Positions 18,747-29,870 of a stretch of 64,000 bases of DNA are shown here, piece by piece. How positions within the stretch are numbered: position 1 is the stretch's first letter; every line of letters begins with the position of its first letter. Origin of the DNA: JALHUB01 sp963719465 (GTDB taxonomy: Bacteria > Chloroflexota > Dehalococcoidia > DSTF01 > JALHUB01); NCBI GenBank assembly GCA_963719465.1, contig OY970386.1, positions 1,116,001-1,180,000 on the forward strand, written 5' to 3'. A program made the position numbers and the translations under genes. The notes beneath the pieces were generated by a model. That model made no database searches. It was not told the origin of the DNA and saw only the letters and a list, made by a program, of their open reading frames with translations.

Positions 18747-19217
18747 CTGCCTTCGCTACGCTCATGCCCGCCGCGACAGCGCTGCTAATTATAGTGGACG
18801 GCAATTCAGGGTGGCAACTTGATAGGCTCTCACCAGCGACCGCCGGAGCCCGCTCGTCGCCGCGGCCGTCCACCGCCCATCGTCGTTACTCAACTGCCGC
18901 TCACCCTCGTTCGGCTCGGTTTTTCCGTTTTCGAAAGCCGCCAATTTTTCTTTGCCGAGTGATCATAAGAGCCTTGACCGTCCCCGTCGGCGGGACTATC
19001 CTCTGCCATGCAAGGGCCGATCTCCCGCCCGGCCCGTCCGCAGGCAACGGCCGTCAGGGCTCACTACCCCGAGCCAGGGTGGCAAGAGCCAATAACATCT
19101 GTCAGCCACTAGCAGCCTTATCGAAGGGTATCTAACGGCCTATCCCTTGCGTCGGCGTTGTCCTGTGCCCATCAGTAGGAAGCCGATGGCACCACAAAGA
19201 ACCGAGGTCTAAACGGG
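18747..19217. other. Divergent coaX/dnaA intergenic region
   Basis: About 470 nt between coaX and dnaA with no convincing ORF. It contains a good plus-strand promoter (18974-19002) and no DnaA-box cluster that I could see. The distance from the promoter to dnaA implies a leader of about 200 nt. Confidence 0.6.
18974..19002 (+). promoter_or_regulatory. Probable dnaA promoter
   Basis: TTGACC (18974-18979), a 17-nt spacer and TATCCT (18997-19002). It is the best sigma70-like match in the region upstream of dnaA. Confidence 0.6.
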
Positions 19218-20573
19218 ATGCCGCCACGTTCCGCTGACGCGCTCTGGGAAGCCGCACTTGGCCAACTCCAGCTCCAGGTCACTCGCGCGAATTTCGACAC
19301 CTGGCTGCGGGAAAGCCGCGGCCTCTCCTTCGAAGACGGCCGCTTCACCATCGTGGTTCCCTCCGACTTCGTCGCTGAATGGCTGGCCAACCGCCTTCAG
19401 GACGTCATCGCCAAGACGCTTGCCGGCATCGTGGGGCAGCCGGTCGCCGTTGCCTTCCAGGTCGACTGCGCCAGCGAAGAACAACCCCCCGTCGGCCCAG
19501 CGCTCGACCCCCTTCGGCCTTCCCAGTTCGTTCCGCCTCTGCCAAAGCTCCGCCTGAACCCGCTGCTCACCTTCGACACCTTCGTCGTCGCCGACTGCAA
19601 CCGGCTGGCGCACGCCGCTGCCTTCGCCGCCGCCAACCGCGACGCCTCGCCCGAGCACAATCCCCTCTTTCTCTACAGCCAGAGCGGTCTCGGCAAGACC
19701 CACTTGATGCACGCCATAGCGCAGCGCCTCGTCGACCAGGGCTGCCGCGCGATTTACGCTACAGCCGAGCAGTACCTCTCCGAGTTCGTCTTCGCCACCC
19801 GCCAGAAGCGGAACGACGACTTCCGCGCCAGGTACCGCTCGCTCGACGCCCTGCTGCTCGACGACATCCAGTTCCTCGCTGGCAAGGAGCGCACCCAAGA
19901 GGAGTTCTTCCACACCTTCAACCACCTGCAGTCTAACGGCAAGCAGGTCGTCCTAGCCAGCGACGAGCCGCCGCAAAGCCTGACCCGCTTTTCGCCGCGC
20001 CTTCGCTCTCGCTTCCAGTCGGGCCTTACCGTCGACCTGACGATGTTCGCGACCGCCGCCCGCCTGGCCTTCCTGCGCAAGAAAGCGACCTCGCTTCATG
20101 GCGACATCGAGCCGGCTGCCCTCGAATTCCTTGCCGCCCAGGCCTACACCAACGTCCGCGAGCTCGAGGGCGCGCTCAACCGCGTCGTCGCCTACGCCCG
20201 TCTGACGGGCCGACCCCTCGACCTGTCCGTCGTTCGCGCGGCAATCACCTGCTCCCGGCCAGCGCCAGTTGACACCCTGCCCTCCTCCAATGCCGTAATC
20301 GACGCCGTCTGCGCGCACTACGACGTGTCGCCGCAATCCCTGCGCGGCAAAGGCAGAGACAAGCGCGTCACCACGGCCCGCCACGTCGCCATGTACCTGC
20401 TTCGCCGCGACGCCTGCCAGCCGCTCGCTCAGATCGGCCGCCTCTTCGGTGACCGCGACCATTCCACCGTCCTCTACGCCTGTCGCAAGATAGAGCGTGA
20501 AAACTCCGCTATTCCACAGACCAACGCCGACATCCTTGCCATCCGAAAGCGCCTCGATGCCGCCGAGGCGTAG
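19218..20573 (+). CDS. dnaA: Chromosomal replication initiator DnaA
   Basis: AAA+ origin-melting initiator, 451 aa. Domain I begins LWEAALGQLQLQV. The AAA+ core has LLLDDIQFLAGK (Walker B) and an arginine-finger region SPRLRSRFQSGL. Domain IV has the DnaA signature DHSTVLYACRKIE and the basic helix-turn-helix before it. The P-loop reads SQSGLGKT at 154-161 instead of the usual GGVGLGKT, so the first Walker A glycine is replaced by Ser154. Everything else looks functional, and obg and a DnaA box follow downstream. Confidence 0.94.
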   Translation: MPPRSADALWEAALGQLQLQVTRANFDTWLRESRGLSFEDGRFTIVVPSDFVAEWLANRLQDVIAKTLAGIVGQPVAVAFQVDCASEEQPPVGPALDPLRPSQFVPPLPKLRLNPLLTFDTFVVADCNRLAHAAAFAAANRDASPEHNPLFLYSQSGLGKTHLMHAIAQRLVDQGCRAIYATAEQYLSEFVFATRQKRNDDFRARYRSLDALLLDDIQFLAGKERTQEEFFHTFNHLQSNGKQVVLASDEPPQSLTRFSPRLRSRFQSGLTVDLTMFATAARLAFLRKKATSLHGDIEPAALEFLAAQAYTNVRELEGALNRVVAYARLTGRPLDLSVVRAAITCSRPAPVDTLPSSNAVIDAVCAHYDVSPQSLRGKGRDKRVTTARHVAMYLLRRDACQPLAQIGRLFGDRDHSTVLYACRKIERENSAIPQTNADILAIRKRLDAAEA

Positions 20574-20832
20574 CCACGTCTTATCCACACGGTCCCCGCT
20601 ATGTCTAGTCTTGTGGAATGGGCTTATGTCTATTCCTGTTTTCCATCGACGGCCCCGGTTTCCCACCGCTGGCCTGCTCTTCAGCCGAATCGCATTCCAC
20701 CCTCTTCACCGATCCAACGCTCTTACTACGAACTAACCTTCCCCGCCACCGGGTTGTCCTGAATTGTGAGGTGACGTTTGAACTCTCACGTGTGGAGGGT
20801 AGCAGTGGTTATAATGGGCCGAGGTATGAGCG
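20574..20832. other. dnaA-obg intergenic region, possible oriC
   Basis: About 260 nt without an ORF, immediately after dnaA. It holds a perfect DnaA box TTATCCACA at 20581-20589 and a 7/9 match on the opposite strand at 20612-20620. Many bacterial origins flank dnaA, but only one strong box and no clear AT-rich unwinding element are visible, so the assignment is tentative. Confidence 0.4.
20810..20815 (+). promoter_or_regulatory. obg promoter -10 element
   Basis: A perfect TATAAT with TG 2 nt upstream, 17 nt before the obg start codon. No good -35 hexamer is found at standard spacing, so activity may rely on a near-extended -10. Confidence 0.5.
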
Positions 20833-22101
20833 ATGATCGACCATGTGTACATTCACGTCCAGGCGGGGAAAGGTGGCGATGGCTCACTGAGCTTTCGGCG
20901 GGAGAAGTACGTGCCCAAGGGCGGCCCCGACGGTGGCGACGGTGGCAGGGGTGGGAATGTCATTGTAGCGGTTGACCCGTCCTCGGACACCCTGGCCCAC
21001 TTTCGGCGCAAACGCTACTACCGCGCTGAGACGGGCGGCCACGGCAGCGGCAGCAAGAAGCACGGCGCGAACGGCGCTGACCTCGTCATCCTCGTGCCGG
21101 CCGGGACGGTGGTTCGGAAGGCGGACAATGGCGAAGGCAAGGTGATAGCTGACCTGACAGAGGAGGGGCAGCGGGTGGTCGTCGCTAAGGGAGGGCACGG
21201 CGGCCGCGGCAACGTCCACTTCGCGACATCGACCAATCGCGCCCCGCGGATCGCTGAGAAGGGCGAAGAGGGCGAGGAGTTCGACCTGGACTTGGACCTG
21301 AAGCTGGTCGCGGACGTTGGGATTACCGGCCTTCCGAACGCCGGCAAGTCGACGCTTCTGAGTCGCGTTTCCGCGGCACGGCCCAAGGTCGCGGGCTACC
21401 CGTTCACCACGCTTGAGGCGGTGCTAGGCGTCGTCGAGAGAGGCTACGCCGCCGCCGTCTTCGCCGATATCCCGGGCTTGATAAGCGGCGCGCACGAGGG
21501 AGCGGGGCTTGGGCTGGAGTTCCTGCGCCACATCGAGCGAACGCGACTTCTCGTGCACCTGCTCGACGGGGCGCGCGATAGCCCGCGACAGGACATGGCG
21601 GCCGTGAACGAGGAGATTCGCGCCTACAGCGAGCCGCTGGCGGAAAAGAGGCAGATCGTCGCCGTCAACAAGCTCGACCTGCCGGAGGTGCGCAGCCGGC
21701 GAGACGAGATAGCGAAAGAGCTGTCGTCCGCAGTGGTGGACCTATACTTCATTTCAGCGGCTACGGGCGAGGGCGTCGACGCGTTGCTGGAAGCGGTGAT
21801 GCAGGCGTTGTCGGAGGAGAAAGTGAAGGCGCGGGAGGAGCCGGCCGCGCCGGTACCCGTTACTCACCTTCAGCCGCGGCGGCCCCGATTCGTTCTGACG
21901 AAGAAGGACGGCGCCTTCGAGGTGGAAGGTTCCCTCGCGACCCGGCTCGTCGAGCGGCTGACGGGCGATAGCCGTGAGACGAAAGCAGAGATACGCCGTC
22001 GCCTGACGCGAATGGGCGTCGCCGCGGCGCTGAAGCGGGCGGGCGCGCGGCCGGGAGACCGCATTCGCGTCGCCGGTCTGGAGATGGAGTGGGAAGGATG
22101 A
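20833..22101 (+). CDS. obg: GTPase Obg/CgtA
   Basis: Ribosome-assembly and stress GTPase, 422 aa. The glycine-rich Obg fold occupies about 1-158 (GGDGGRGGNV, GGHGGRGN). The G domain has GLPNAGKST, the switch II DIPGLI and NKLD. A C-terminal OCT domain spans about 345-420. All three domains are normal. It overlaps nadD by 4 nt. Confidence 0.95.
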   Translation: MIDHVYIHVQAGKGGDGSLSFRREKYVPKGGPDGGDGGRGGNVIVAVDPSSDTLAHFRRKRYYRAETGGHGSGSKKHGANGADLVILVPAGTVVRKADNGEGKVIADLTEEGQRVVVAKGGHGGRGNVHFATSTNRAPRIAEKGEEGEEFDLDLDLKLVADVGITGLPNAGKSTLLSRVSAARPKVAGYPFTTLEAVLGVVERGYAAAVFADIPGLISGAHEGAGLGLEFLRHIERTRLLVHLLDGARDSPRQDMAAVNEEIRAYSEPLAEKRQIVAVNKLDLPEVRSRRDEIAKELSSAVVDLYFISAATGEGVDALLEAVMQALSEEKVKAREEPAAPVPVTHLQPRRPRFVLTKKDGAFEVEGSLATRLVERLTGDSRETKAEIRRRLTRMGVAAALKRAGARPGDRIRVAGLEMEWEG

Positions 22102-22706
22102 GGCTAGGCGTCCTCGGCGGCACCTTCGACCCGCCGCACGTCGGTCATGTCAGGCTGGCAGAGGCCGCCGTCGATCACCTGCAGCTCGACAAGCTTGTCT
22201 TCGTGCCGGCGGGTGAGCCCTGGCGCAAGGCCGGACAGCCGATGAGCGCCGCTGAGCACCGCCTGGAGATGACGTGGCTGGCCGTCGATTCGCTGCCCCG
22301 CATGGACGTGTCTGAGCTCGACCTGAACCGGCCCGGGCCGTCCTACACCGTCGACACGCTTGGTGACCTGCTTGCGCTCTACGGGCCGGATACCGAGCTC
22401 TTCTTCGTGCTCGGCGAAGACGCGCTGCTGGACATGCCGAACTGGAAGGAGCCGCACCGCATCGTCGCGCTGGCCCGGCTGGCCGTGGCCCTCCGCTCGC
22501 CCGGCCGCGAGCTCGACGTGACGGAGCTGGAGGGGGCGATTCCCGGCGTCTCGCGACGGCTCATCGTCCTGCCCATGACGTTCGTCGACGTGAGCGCGAC
22601 CGCGATCCGCGAGTGGGCGCGGAAAAGCGTCCCGCTGGAGGGTCTCGTCCCGCCCGCCGTCGAAGCCTACATCAAAGACCACGCGCTCTACCGCGGCCAG
22701 GCGTAG
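22098..22706 (+). CDS. nadD: Nicotinate-nucleotide adenylyltransferase
   Basis: Converts nicotinate mononucleotide to deamido-NAD. The nucleotidyltransferase motif GGTFDPPHVGH is at the N-terminus and SATAIREW near the C-terminus replaces the usual ISSTxIR. ATG 22098 overlaps the obg stop (ATGA), which favours it over an in-frame ATG three codons earlier. The usual partner rsfS is not downstream here. Confidence 0.93.
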   Translation: MRLGVLGGTFDPPHVGHVRLAEAAVDHLQLDKLVFVPAGEPWRKAGQPMSAAEHRLEMTWLAVDSLPRMDVSELDLNRPGPSYTVDTLGDLLALYGPDTELFFVLGEDALLDMPNWKEPHRIVALARLAVALRSPGRELDVTELEGAIPGVSRRLIVLPMTFVDVSATAIREWARKSVPLEGLVPPAVEAYIKDHALYRGQA

Positions 22707-22737
22707 AGGCGATTCGCGAATCGCCCTCGCGGTCTTC

Positions 22738-23388
22738 CTACGAGACCAGCTTCCAGGCCATCGTCGAGGCCGTTGCCTGCATGCTACGGAGATTGATGAT
22801 CAGCAACGCCATGGCCTCCAATTGCCTCGCGTGGCGCAGCGGGCCGCAGTCTATCGGCCGCATCCCTCCCGCTTCGACCAGCGCCGCGACCGTCGCTTTG
22901 GCGTTGGAGTCATTACCCGCGACGAAGATGTCGAGCGGCTGACCGCCGGCGCTGCCCGCTGTCACCGCCGCCGCGAATGCGGCGTTGAACGCCTTGACAA
23001 TGCGCGCTGCCGGGCGAGCGGCAACAGCGATCTCCTCCGCTGCCGACGTTCCGGGCGGCGTCGCCGGCTCCAGCCCCTCCGAAGTTGTACGCAGCGGGTT
23101 CGTGATGTCGACGACTATCTTGCCCGCGAGCCGGTCGTCGTACTCCCCCACGACCCCCGCCGCGGCGCTGTACGGCACGGCGAGGACGACGACCTCATCT
23201 CGAATCGGGCCGTCGGGGACGCCAGCCCGAGCCGTCGCTCCCCGCGTCGCCGCTTTCGCGAGTTCCGCCGCCAGCGCCGTCGCCTTGCTTGGGTCTCGGC
23301 TCATGAAGGTGACCGAGTTCCCGCCGGCGAGCATCCGCGTGCCGATGGCCTTCGCCATGCTGCCGGTACCGATGATTGTGACGTTCAT
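22738..23388 (-). CDS. NADPH-dependent F420 reductase-like oxidoreductase
   Basis: A 216-aa Rossmann protein of the F420-dependent NADP reductase/NAD-binding 2 group. IIGTGSMAKAIG is the dinucleotide loop, and the SRDPSK segment after the second strand suits NADPH phosphate binding. VLAVPYSAA and VVDITNPL are typical of the family. GGAGGTGCGGT precedes the ATG. Whether it uses F420 or another flavin or ketone substrate cannot be told. It is convergent with nadD. Confidence 0.78.
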   Translation of the reverse strand: MNVTIIGTGSMAKAIGTRMLAGGNSVTFMSRDPSKATALAAELAKAATRGATARAGVPDGPIRDEVVVLAVPYSAAAGVVGEYDDRLAGKIVVDITNPLRTTSEGLEPATPPGTSAAEEIAVAARPAARIVKAFNAAFAAAVTAGSAGGQPLDIFVAGNDSNAKATVAALVEAGGMRPIDCGPLRHARQLEAMALLIINLRSMQATASTMAWKLVS

Positions 23389-23497
23389 ACCGCACCTCCT
23401 TGTGCGTTGGAAATCGAAGAGACGAGGGACGCCGCTTCGGAGTGTCCTACATCAAGAATAGCACGCCGGACGAGCCTTCCGAGGGTTGCTTAGGGGC

Positions 23498-24808
23498 TTA
23501 TTGCTGAGCGCCGCCGAGTGGGCGCCAGGGCTGGCGCAGCAGCAGGCCCTCGCCGATGGACGTCAGCGACGAGCCGTCGGCGTCAGTGATGGAAATCGTC
23601 TGCTGCTCGCCGTTCCTCTGGGAGACGAGAAGATGAGACCGGTCAGGAGAAAAGAAGACATCTGTCTCGCTGGCGCTGCTCGTGGTCAAGTCACTCTTGA
23701 CATCGCCGGTGACCGCATCCAGCGTGTAGAGGGTGCTGTCACCAGGAGATGAGTCCGCGAATCCCGAAAATGCGAGATAGTGTCCATCAGGACTCCAGAT
23801 GGGGTCAGGCGAGATGAGACCGAAAAGGCGCCGATGAGCATCGAAACCGCTCAGCGTCTGTAGTTCGGTCCGTTTGCCTGAAGCGAGATCAAGCACTAGC
23901 AACGTTCCCTGGGCGTCGATGAACTCGACTTTAGTGAAATCCGGAGACCAGGTGACGCCCGTGAACGGCCTTTCGAAAAGCTGCTTCACTTCGCCGCTGG
24001 AGGGATCGATCTCCAGGTTGTCGAAGATGAGGCGGTCGGTGCTCGGGGCCCATTGGGCACCCTCGTCGCTGTTGAAGGTGCCCAGCTCAATGTTCTTGCC
24101 CGTCTCCGGGTTCAGCGCGTGCACTTCGCCCGTCTCTGTGCTGCCTCCACGGCAGTTGTCGAAATAGGCAAGCCAACCGCCATCCGGTGACCACGTGGCC
24201 ATCGCCGCACAGGCGTTCTCGGACACTACCTGCAAGTCCTTGCCCGGCCACTTCAGGTCCAGCTCGCCGCCGGAAGCCGGAGGCTCTGCGGGCTCCGCGG
24301 GCGGTCCCCAGCAGAGAAACGCCTCATTGACGTTGGAAAACGAGCAGTTCAGACTGTCTTGTTCAAGAGTGGGAGTGGGACTCTTATTGCTGTCGTCCAG
24401 CGTCGTCGTTTCGCCGCTATCAACGTCCAGCAGCAGGAGGGCGCCTTGCGGCGTGCTATAGGTAATATACTTGCCGTCAGGTGACCAGGCCGCTCCACTC
24501 ACGGTGGATAAGGGGGTTACGCCGTAGGCATCTGACAGTCCTGACACAAGCACGCGCTGAGTAGCGCCGTCGGCATTTACCAGCCATAGCGTCCCATCAG
24601 TCCTCACGTAGGCAAACTCATTGGCGAGGCCGGCGGCTTGTGAAGCTTGCGGCGCCGGCGTTGCGGTCGCCGCGGCGGCTGGCGCAGGCGCTGCGGTCGA
24701 AGCGGGGGTTGATGTTGATGGAGGAGTCAACGTCGGTGCCTGCAGCGACGAGGCCGAGCCGCAACCAGCAGCCACGACGGCGAGTAGCAGTACGAGGACG
24801 AGTCTCAT
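23498..24808 (-). CDS. Beta-propeller (TolB/WD40-like) lipoprotein
   Basis: A 436-aa secreted lipoprotein: a signal sequence ending in the lipobox VVAAGC (Cys16), then an Ala/Pro/Thr-rich linker and at least four PD40-type blades with the recurrent WSPDGKY/WSPDGGW/WSPDGHY motif. Such propellers usually serve as protein-interaction or ligand-sensing scaffolds outside the membrane. No catalytic domain is attached. It lies downstream of gyrB on the same strand. Confidence 0.82.
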   Translation of the reverse strand: MRLVLVLLLAVVAAGCGSASSLQAPTLTPPSTSTPASTAAPAPAAAATATPAPQASQAAGLANEFAYVRTDGTLWLVNADGATQRVLVSGLSDAYGVTPLSTVSGAAWSPDGKYITYSTPQGALLLLDVDSGETTTLDDSNKSPTPTLEQDSLNCSFSNVNEAFLCWGPPAEPAEPPASGGELDLKWPGKDLQVVSENACAAMATWSPDGGWLAYFDNCRGGSTETGEVHALNPETGKNIELGTFNSDEGAQWAPSTDRLIFDNLEIDPSSGEVKQLFERPFTGVTWSPDFTKVEFIDAQGTLLVLDLASGKRTELQTLSGFDAHRRLFGLISPDPIWSPDGHYLAFSGFADSSPGDSTLYTLDAVTGDVKSDLTTSSASETDVFFSPDRSHLLVSQRNGEQQTISITDADGSSLTSIGEGLLLRQPWRPLGGAQQ

Positions 24809-24906
24809 GGAAGGTCTCCCTCCGATCTCTACTCGTCCAGCCTAGACTGCGAGCAAGCAGGAAGCTTGACGCTTCGCCGTCGCCTTCCCTATGAATTGCT
24901 GACGAT

Positions 24907-26907
<2,001 letters not shown>

Positions 26908-27018
26908 GTCTCTCGGGTTCTCGTTCCTGCTGTGGCGACGGCTTGAGGCCGGGAAGAAGTCGTTCTCGTCAGCAGCGCCGGTCCCTGGGCCGCCGTTACG
27001 ATTCTCTTCAGCTTCCGA

Positions 27019-27047
27019 ATTGTATCACAATCGATTCTAACGTTGAA
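27019..27047 (-). promoter_or_regulatory. gyrB promoter
   Basis: Minus-strand TTCAAC (27042-27047), a 17-nt spacer and TACAAT (27019-27024) with an extended TG directly before the -10. The leader to gyrB is about 105 nt. Confidence 0.65.
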
Positions 27048-27055
27048 GGGCCGAC

Positions 27056-27084
27056 TTGCCACGTCGGGCGCGACTGCCCTATAA
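27056..27084 (+). promoter_or_regulatory. ilvE promoter
   Basis: TTGCCA (27056-27061), a 17-nt spacer and a perfect TATAAT (27079-27084), giving a start about 30 nt before the ilvE ATG. It is divergent from the gyrB promoter, with 8 nt between the two -35 elements. Confidence 0.75.
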
Positions 27085-27119
27085 TGGCGCCCTACTGCCC
27101 CCTCGAAAGGAGCTCGCGG

Positions 27120-28035
27120 ATGCCGACGCCCTACGCCTACTTCCAGAAGCGGTTCGTGCCCCTCGCCGAGGCCAAGATCGGCGTAATGACGCACGCCTTC
27201 AACTACGGCACCGGCTGTTTCGAGGGCGTCCGCGGCAACTGGAACGAGCGCGACGAGCGCGTCTACCTATTCCGCCTGCGCGACCACTTCCTGCGTCTCG
27301 CCCGGAGCTGCCGCATCCTCAAGATCGATCTGCCCTATAGCCCGGACGACCTTTGCGACATCGCAACGAAGCTCGTCGGCATGTGCGGCTACACCGAGGA
27401 CGTTCTACCTGCGCCCCATCGCCTACAAGAGCTCCGAGGTCGTCGGCGTGCGCCTGCACGACCTGGACGACGACCTCCTGATGTACGTGACGCCCTTCGG
27501 CCCCTATCTCGACCTCGACAAGGGCATCCGCTGCATGACCTCCTCCTGGCGCCGCGTCGACGAGATGTCGATTCCGGCGCGCGCGAAAGTAACGGGAATT
27601 TACGTCAACTCGGCGCTCGCCAAGACCGAGGCGCAGGAGAACGGCTTCGACGAAGCGATCATGCTCTCCAGCGACGGCCACGTCTCCGAGGGCAGCGGCG
27701 AGAACATCTTCATCGTCGAGGATGGCAGGCTGGTCACGCCGTCGCAATCCGACAACATCCTCGTGGGCATAACCCGCGACACCGTTATCCGCCTGGCGCG
27801 AGAGGAGCTGGGCATGGAGACCCTGGAACGCCCGATTGCCCGCGCCGAGCTCTACACCGCCGACGAATGCTTTATGACGGGCACAGCCGCTCACGTAACC
27901 GCCGTCGTTGACATCGACCGGCGCCCGCTGGGCAACGGCAAGACCGGCCCGGTGACGGCGCGCCTCCAGAAGCTGTACTTGGATGTCATCTGCAACAAGA
28001 ATGCCAAATACGCCGAGTGGTGCACACCCGCGTAG
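27120..28035 (+). CDS. ilvE: Branched-chain amino acid aminotransferase, frame broken
   Basis: PLP fold-type IV transaminase for leucine, isoleucine and valine, about 304 aa once repaired. The N-terminal part has AFNYGTGCFEGVRGNW. The C-terminal part has the PLP lysine region RAKVTGIYVNSALAKTEA, then EGSGENIFIV and the cofactor-binding TGTAAHVTAV. The frame changes after GYTEDV. Removing one T at 27403-27404 (GAC GTTC TAC to GAC GTC TAC) restores the expected YLRPIAYKSSEVVGV. An AAGGAG precedes the ATG. Confidence 0.9.
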
Positions 28036-28045
28036 CGTCGAAACG

Positions 28046-28934
28046 ATGACGTTTCGCCCCCTGCGCAAAACCGGAATGGGCCTGGGCATCGCCGCCGCCG
28101 TCTGGGCTGTCGTGTTTGCGGCGCTGCTCGTCTTTCGCGGCCTGACGCAACCGGTCTCCGTGTCCACCGCCCTCTGCTATCTTTTCGCCGGCGTCTTCCT
28201 GGCTCTCTGCGCCCTCTTCGCCTTCTGGACCTACGGCTGCGCCAGTCTGCGCTACGAGCTAGACCGAAACGGCCTGGTCATCCACGCCGGCGCCGTCCGC
28301 CAGGTTGTCCCCCTCGACGCCGTCAAGAAGGTGACGCCCGGCGAGCTCGTCCCCCTGCCCGGTATCGCCGGCATCGGCTGGCCCGGCTACCACGTCGGCC
28401 GCGCGAAGGTGCGGGACATCGGCGAGACGCTCTTCTACTCGACGCACCAGCGTCCCGGCGAGCTTGTCTACGTCATCACCGCCTCGCACGCCTACGCGAT
28501 CTCGCCGCCGGACATTCGCAGCTTCATGAGCGATCTCGAAGCGGCGCGCACTCAGGGCGTCGAGGTCGCCTTCCGCCAGGCGCCGCGTCGAATGCCGCTT
28601 GCCGACCAGCCGTTCTGGCTCGATCCCTACGCGCAGGGGCTGGCCTTGCTGGCGATTCTGCTCTGCGCCGCGACCGCCGGCGTCATCTTCGCCAACTATG
28701 GCAGCCTCCCCAACAGCCTGGCCGTCTCCTTCCCGCCGCTGGACGTTCGAGCGCGTCGCCTCCAAGCACGTGCTGCTATCGCTTCCCGCAACGGCGTTCG
28801 GCGTGCTGCTCGTGAGCCTCGTCGCCGCCTTTGCCGCGCGCGCCTGGGAGAAGCTGGCCTCGTACACCCTGCTGACAGCGCTGGTTGCCGTGCAGGTCGT
28901 CTTCCTCTGGGGCGCCGCCGTCGCCGTCAGCTAG
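28046..28934 (+). CDS. Membrane protein with PH-like (bPH) domain, frame broken
   Basis: About 295 aa after repair: two N-terminal transmembrane helices, a central bacterial PH-like module (LRYELDRNGLVIHAGAVRQVVPLDAVKKV) and two C-terminal helices. The frame shifts at 28746-28747. Removing one T (GAC GTTC GAG to GAC GTC GAG) joins FPPLDV to ERVASKHVLLSLP and gives a stop at 28934. Function is unknown; bPH domains occur in membrane proteins of unclear role. It starts 10 nt after ilvE. Confidence 0.7.
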
Positions 28935-28993
28935 CCCACGACGCACCATAGTAACCATTCTGGCGGCCAGCCAAAGGGTCCACTGGTGTTCCG

Positions 28994-29863
28994 ATGGATT
29001 TCATAGCACTAGACGTAGAGACTGCCAACGCAGACATCGCAAGCGTGTGTCAGATTGGAGTTGTTGCCTTTGATCAAGGGAGAGTGAAAGACTCTTGGCA
29101 GACTCTCGTGAACCCGGAGGACGACTTTGACATCTTCAACATTTCCATCCACGGAATCGACCAGAGCGTTGTCAGCAGAGCGCCAACATTCCCCCAGATC
29201 TATGAGAGCGTCAAGAAGTGGATAACAGACTCCGTTGTAGCTAGCCATACGCCGTTCGACAGGGTCGCGATCGAACGAGTCGTTGAAAAGTACAGCCTGG
29301 AGCAGGTGGATTGCAATTGGCTGGATACAGCGAGAGTCGCTCGTCGTGCCTGGCCGCAGTTCTCACAGCGGGGCTACGGGCTTGCGAACCTCGCTGGGTA
29401 CCTGGGCATCTCTTTTGTTCCACACAACGCCGAAGAAGACGCGAGAGCGGCGGGAGAACTGCTAGTCCGTGCGATCGAAGAGACTGGGACGCCTGTCCAT
29501 GAGTGGCGCGAACGGGTCAAGAGACCGATCAACCCGCCGGGCGCAGCCAGATCTGCGATGGCCATGGACGGGAATCCGGAAGGCAACTTGTACGGTGAGA
29601 ATGTGGTTTTTACTGGATCGTTGACCATTCCAAGGAGACTGGCGGCTCAAATGGCAGCCGACGCCGGGTGCAAAGTTGAGGATTCGGTCTGTGAGAACAC
29701 GACATTGCTCGTGGTCGGCGATCAGGACATCCGGCGTCTCGCAGGCTACGAAAAGAGCTCGAAACGTCGAAAGGCCGAGAGGTTGATCGCCCAGGGCGCG
29801 GCCATTCGCATCTTGGGAGAGAGCGATTTCCAACGTCTGGTGGGACCCAGCGATTCGCTGTGA
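28994..29863 (+). CDS. DEDDh 3'-5' exonuclease with C-terminal BRCT domain
   Basis: A DnaQ/DNA polymerase III epsilon-like exonuclease domain (about 1-175) with LDVETA (Asp/Glu metal ligands), SHTPFD and a final H-x4-D in HNAEEDARA. It is joined to a BRCT domain (about 200-285) that has GENVVFTGSL and the hydrophobic core LLVVGDQD. This architecture appears in stand-alone repair or processing exonucleases. Codon use is visibly more A/T-tolerant (many AGA, ATA and GTA codons) than in its neighbours, suggesting later acquisition. It runs convergently to pit, whose stop is 8 nt away. Confidence 0.85.
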   Translation: MDFIALDVETANADIASVCQIGVVAFDQGRVKDSWQTLVNPEDDFDIFNISIHGIDQSVVSRAPTFPQIYESVKKWITDSVVASHTPFDRVAIERVVEKYSLEQVDCNWLDTARVARRAWPQFSQRGYGLANLAGYLGISFVPHNAEEDARAAGELLVRAIEETGTPVHEWRERVKRPINPPGAARSAMAMDGNPEGNLYGENVVFTGSLTIPRRLAAQMAADAGCKVEDSVCENTTLLVVGDQDIRRLAGYEKSSKRRKAERLIAQGAAIRILGESDFQRLVGPSDSL

Positions 29864-29870
29864 ACGGCTG

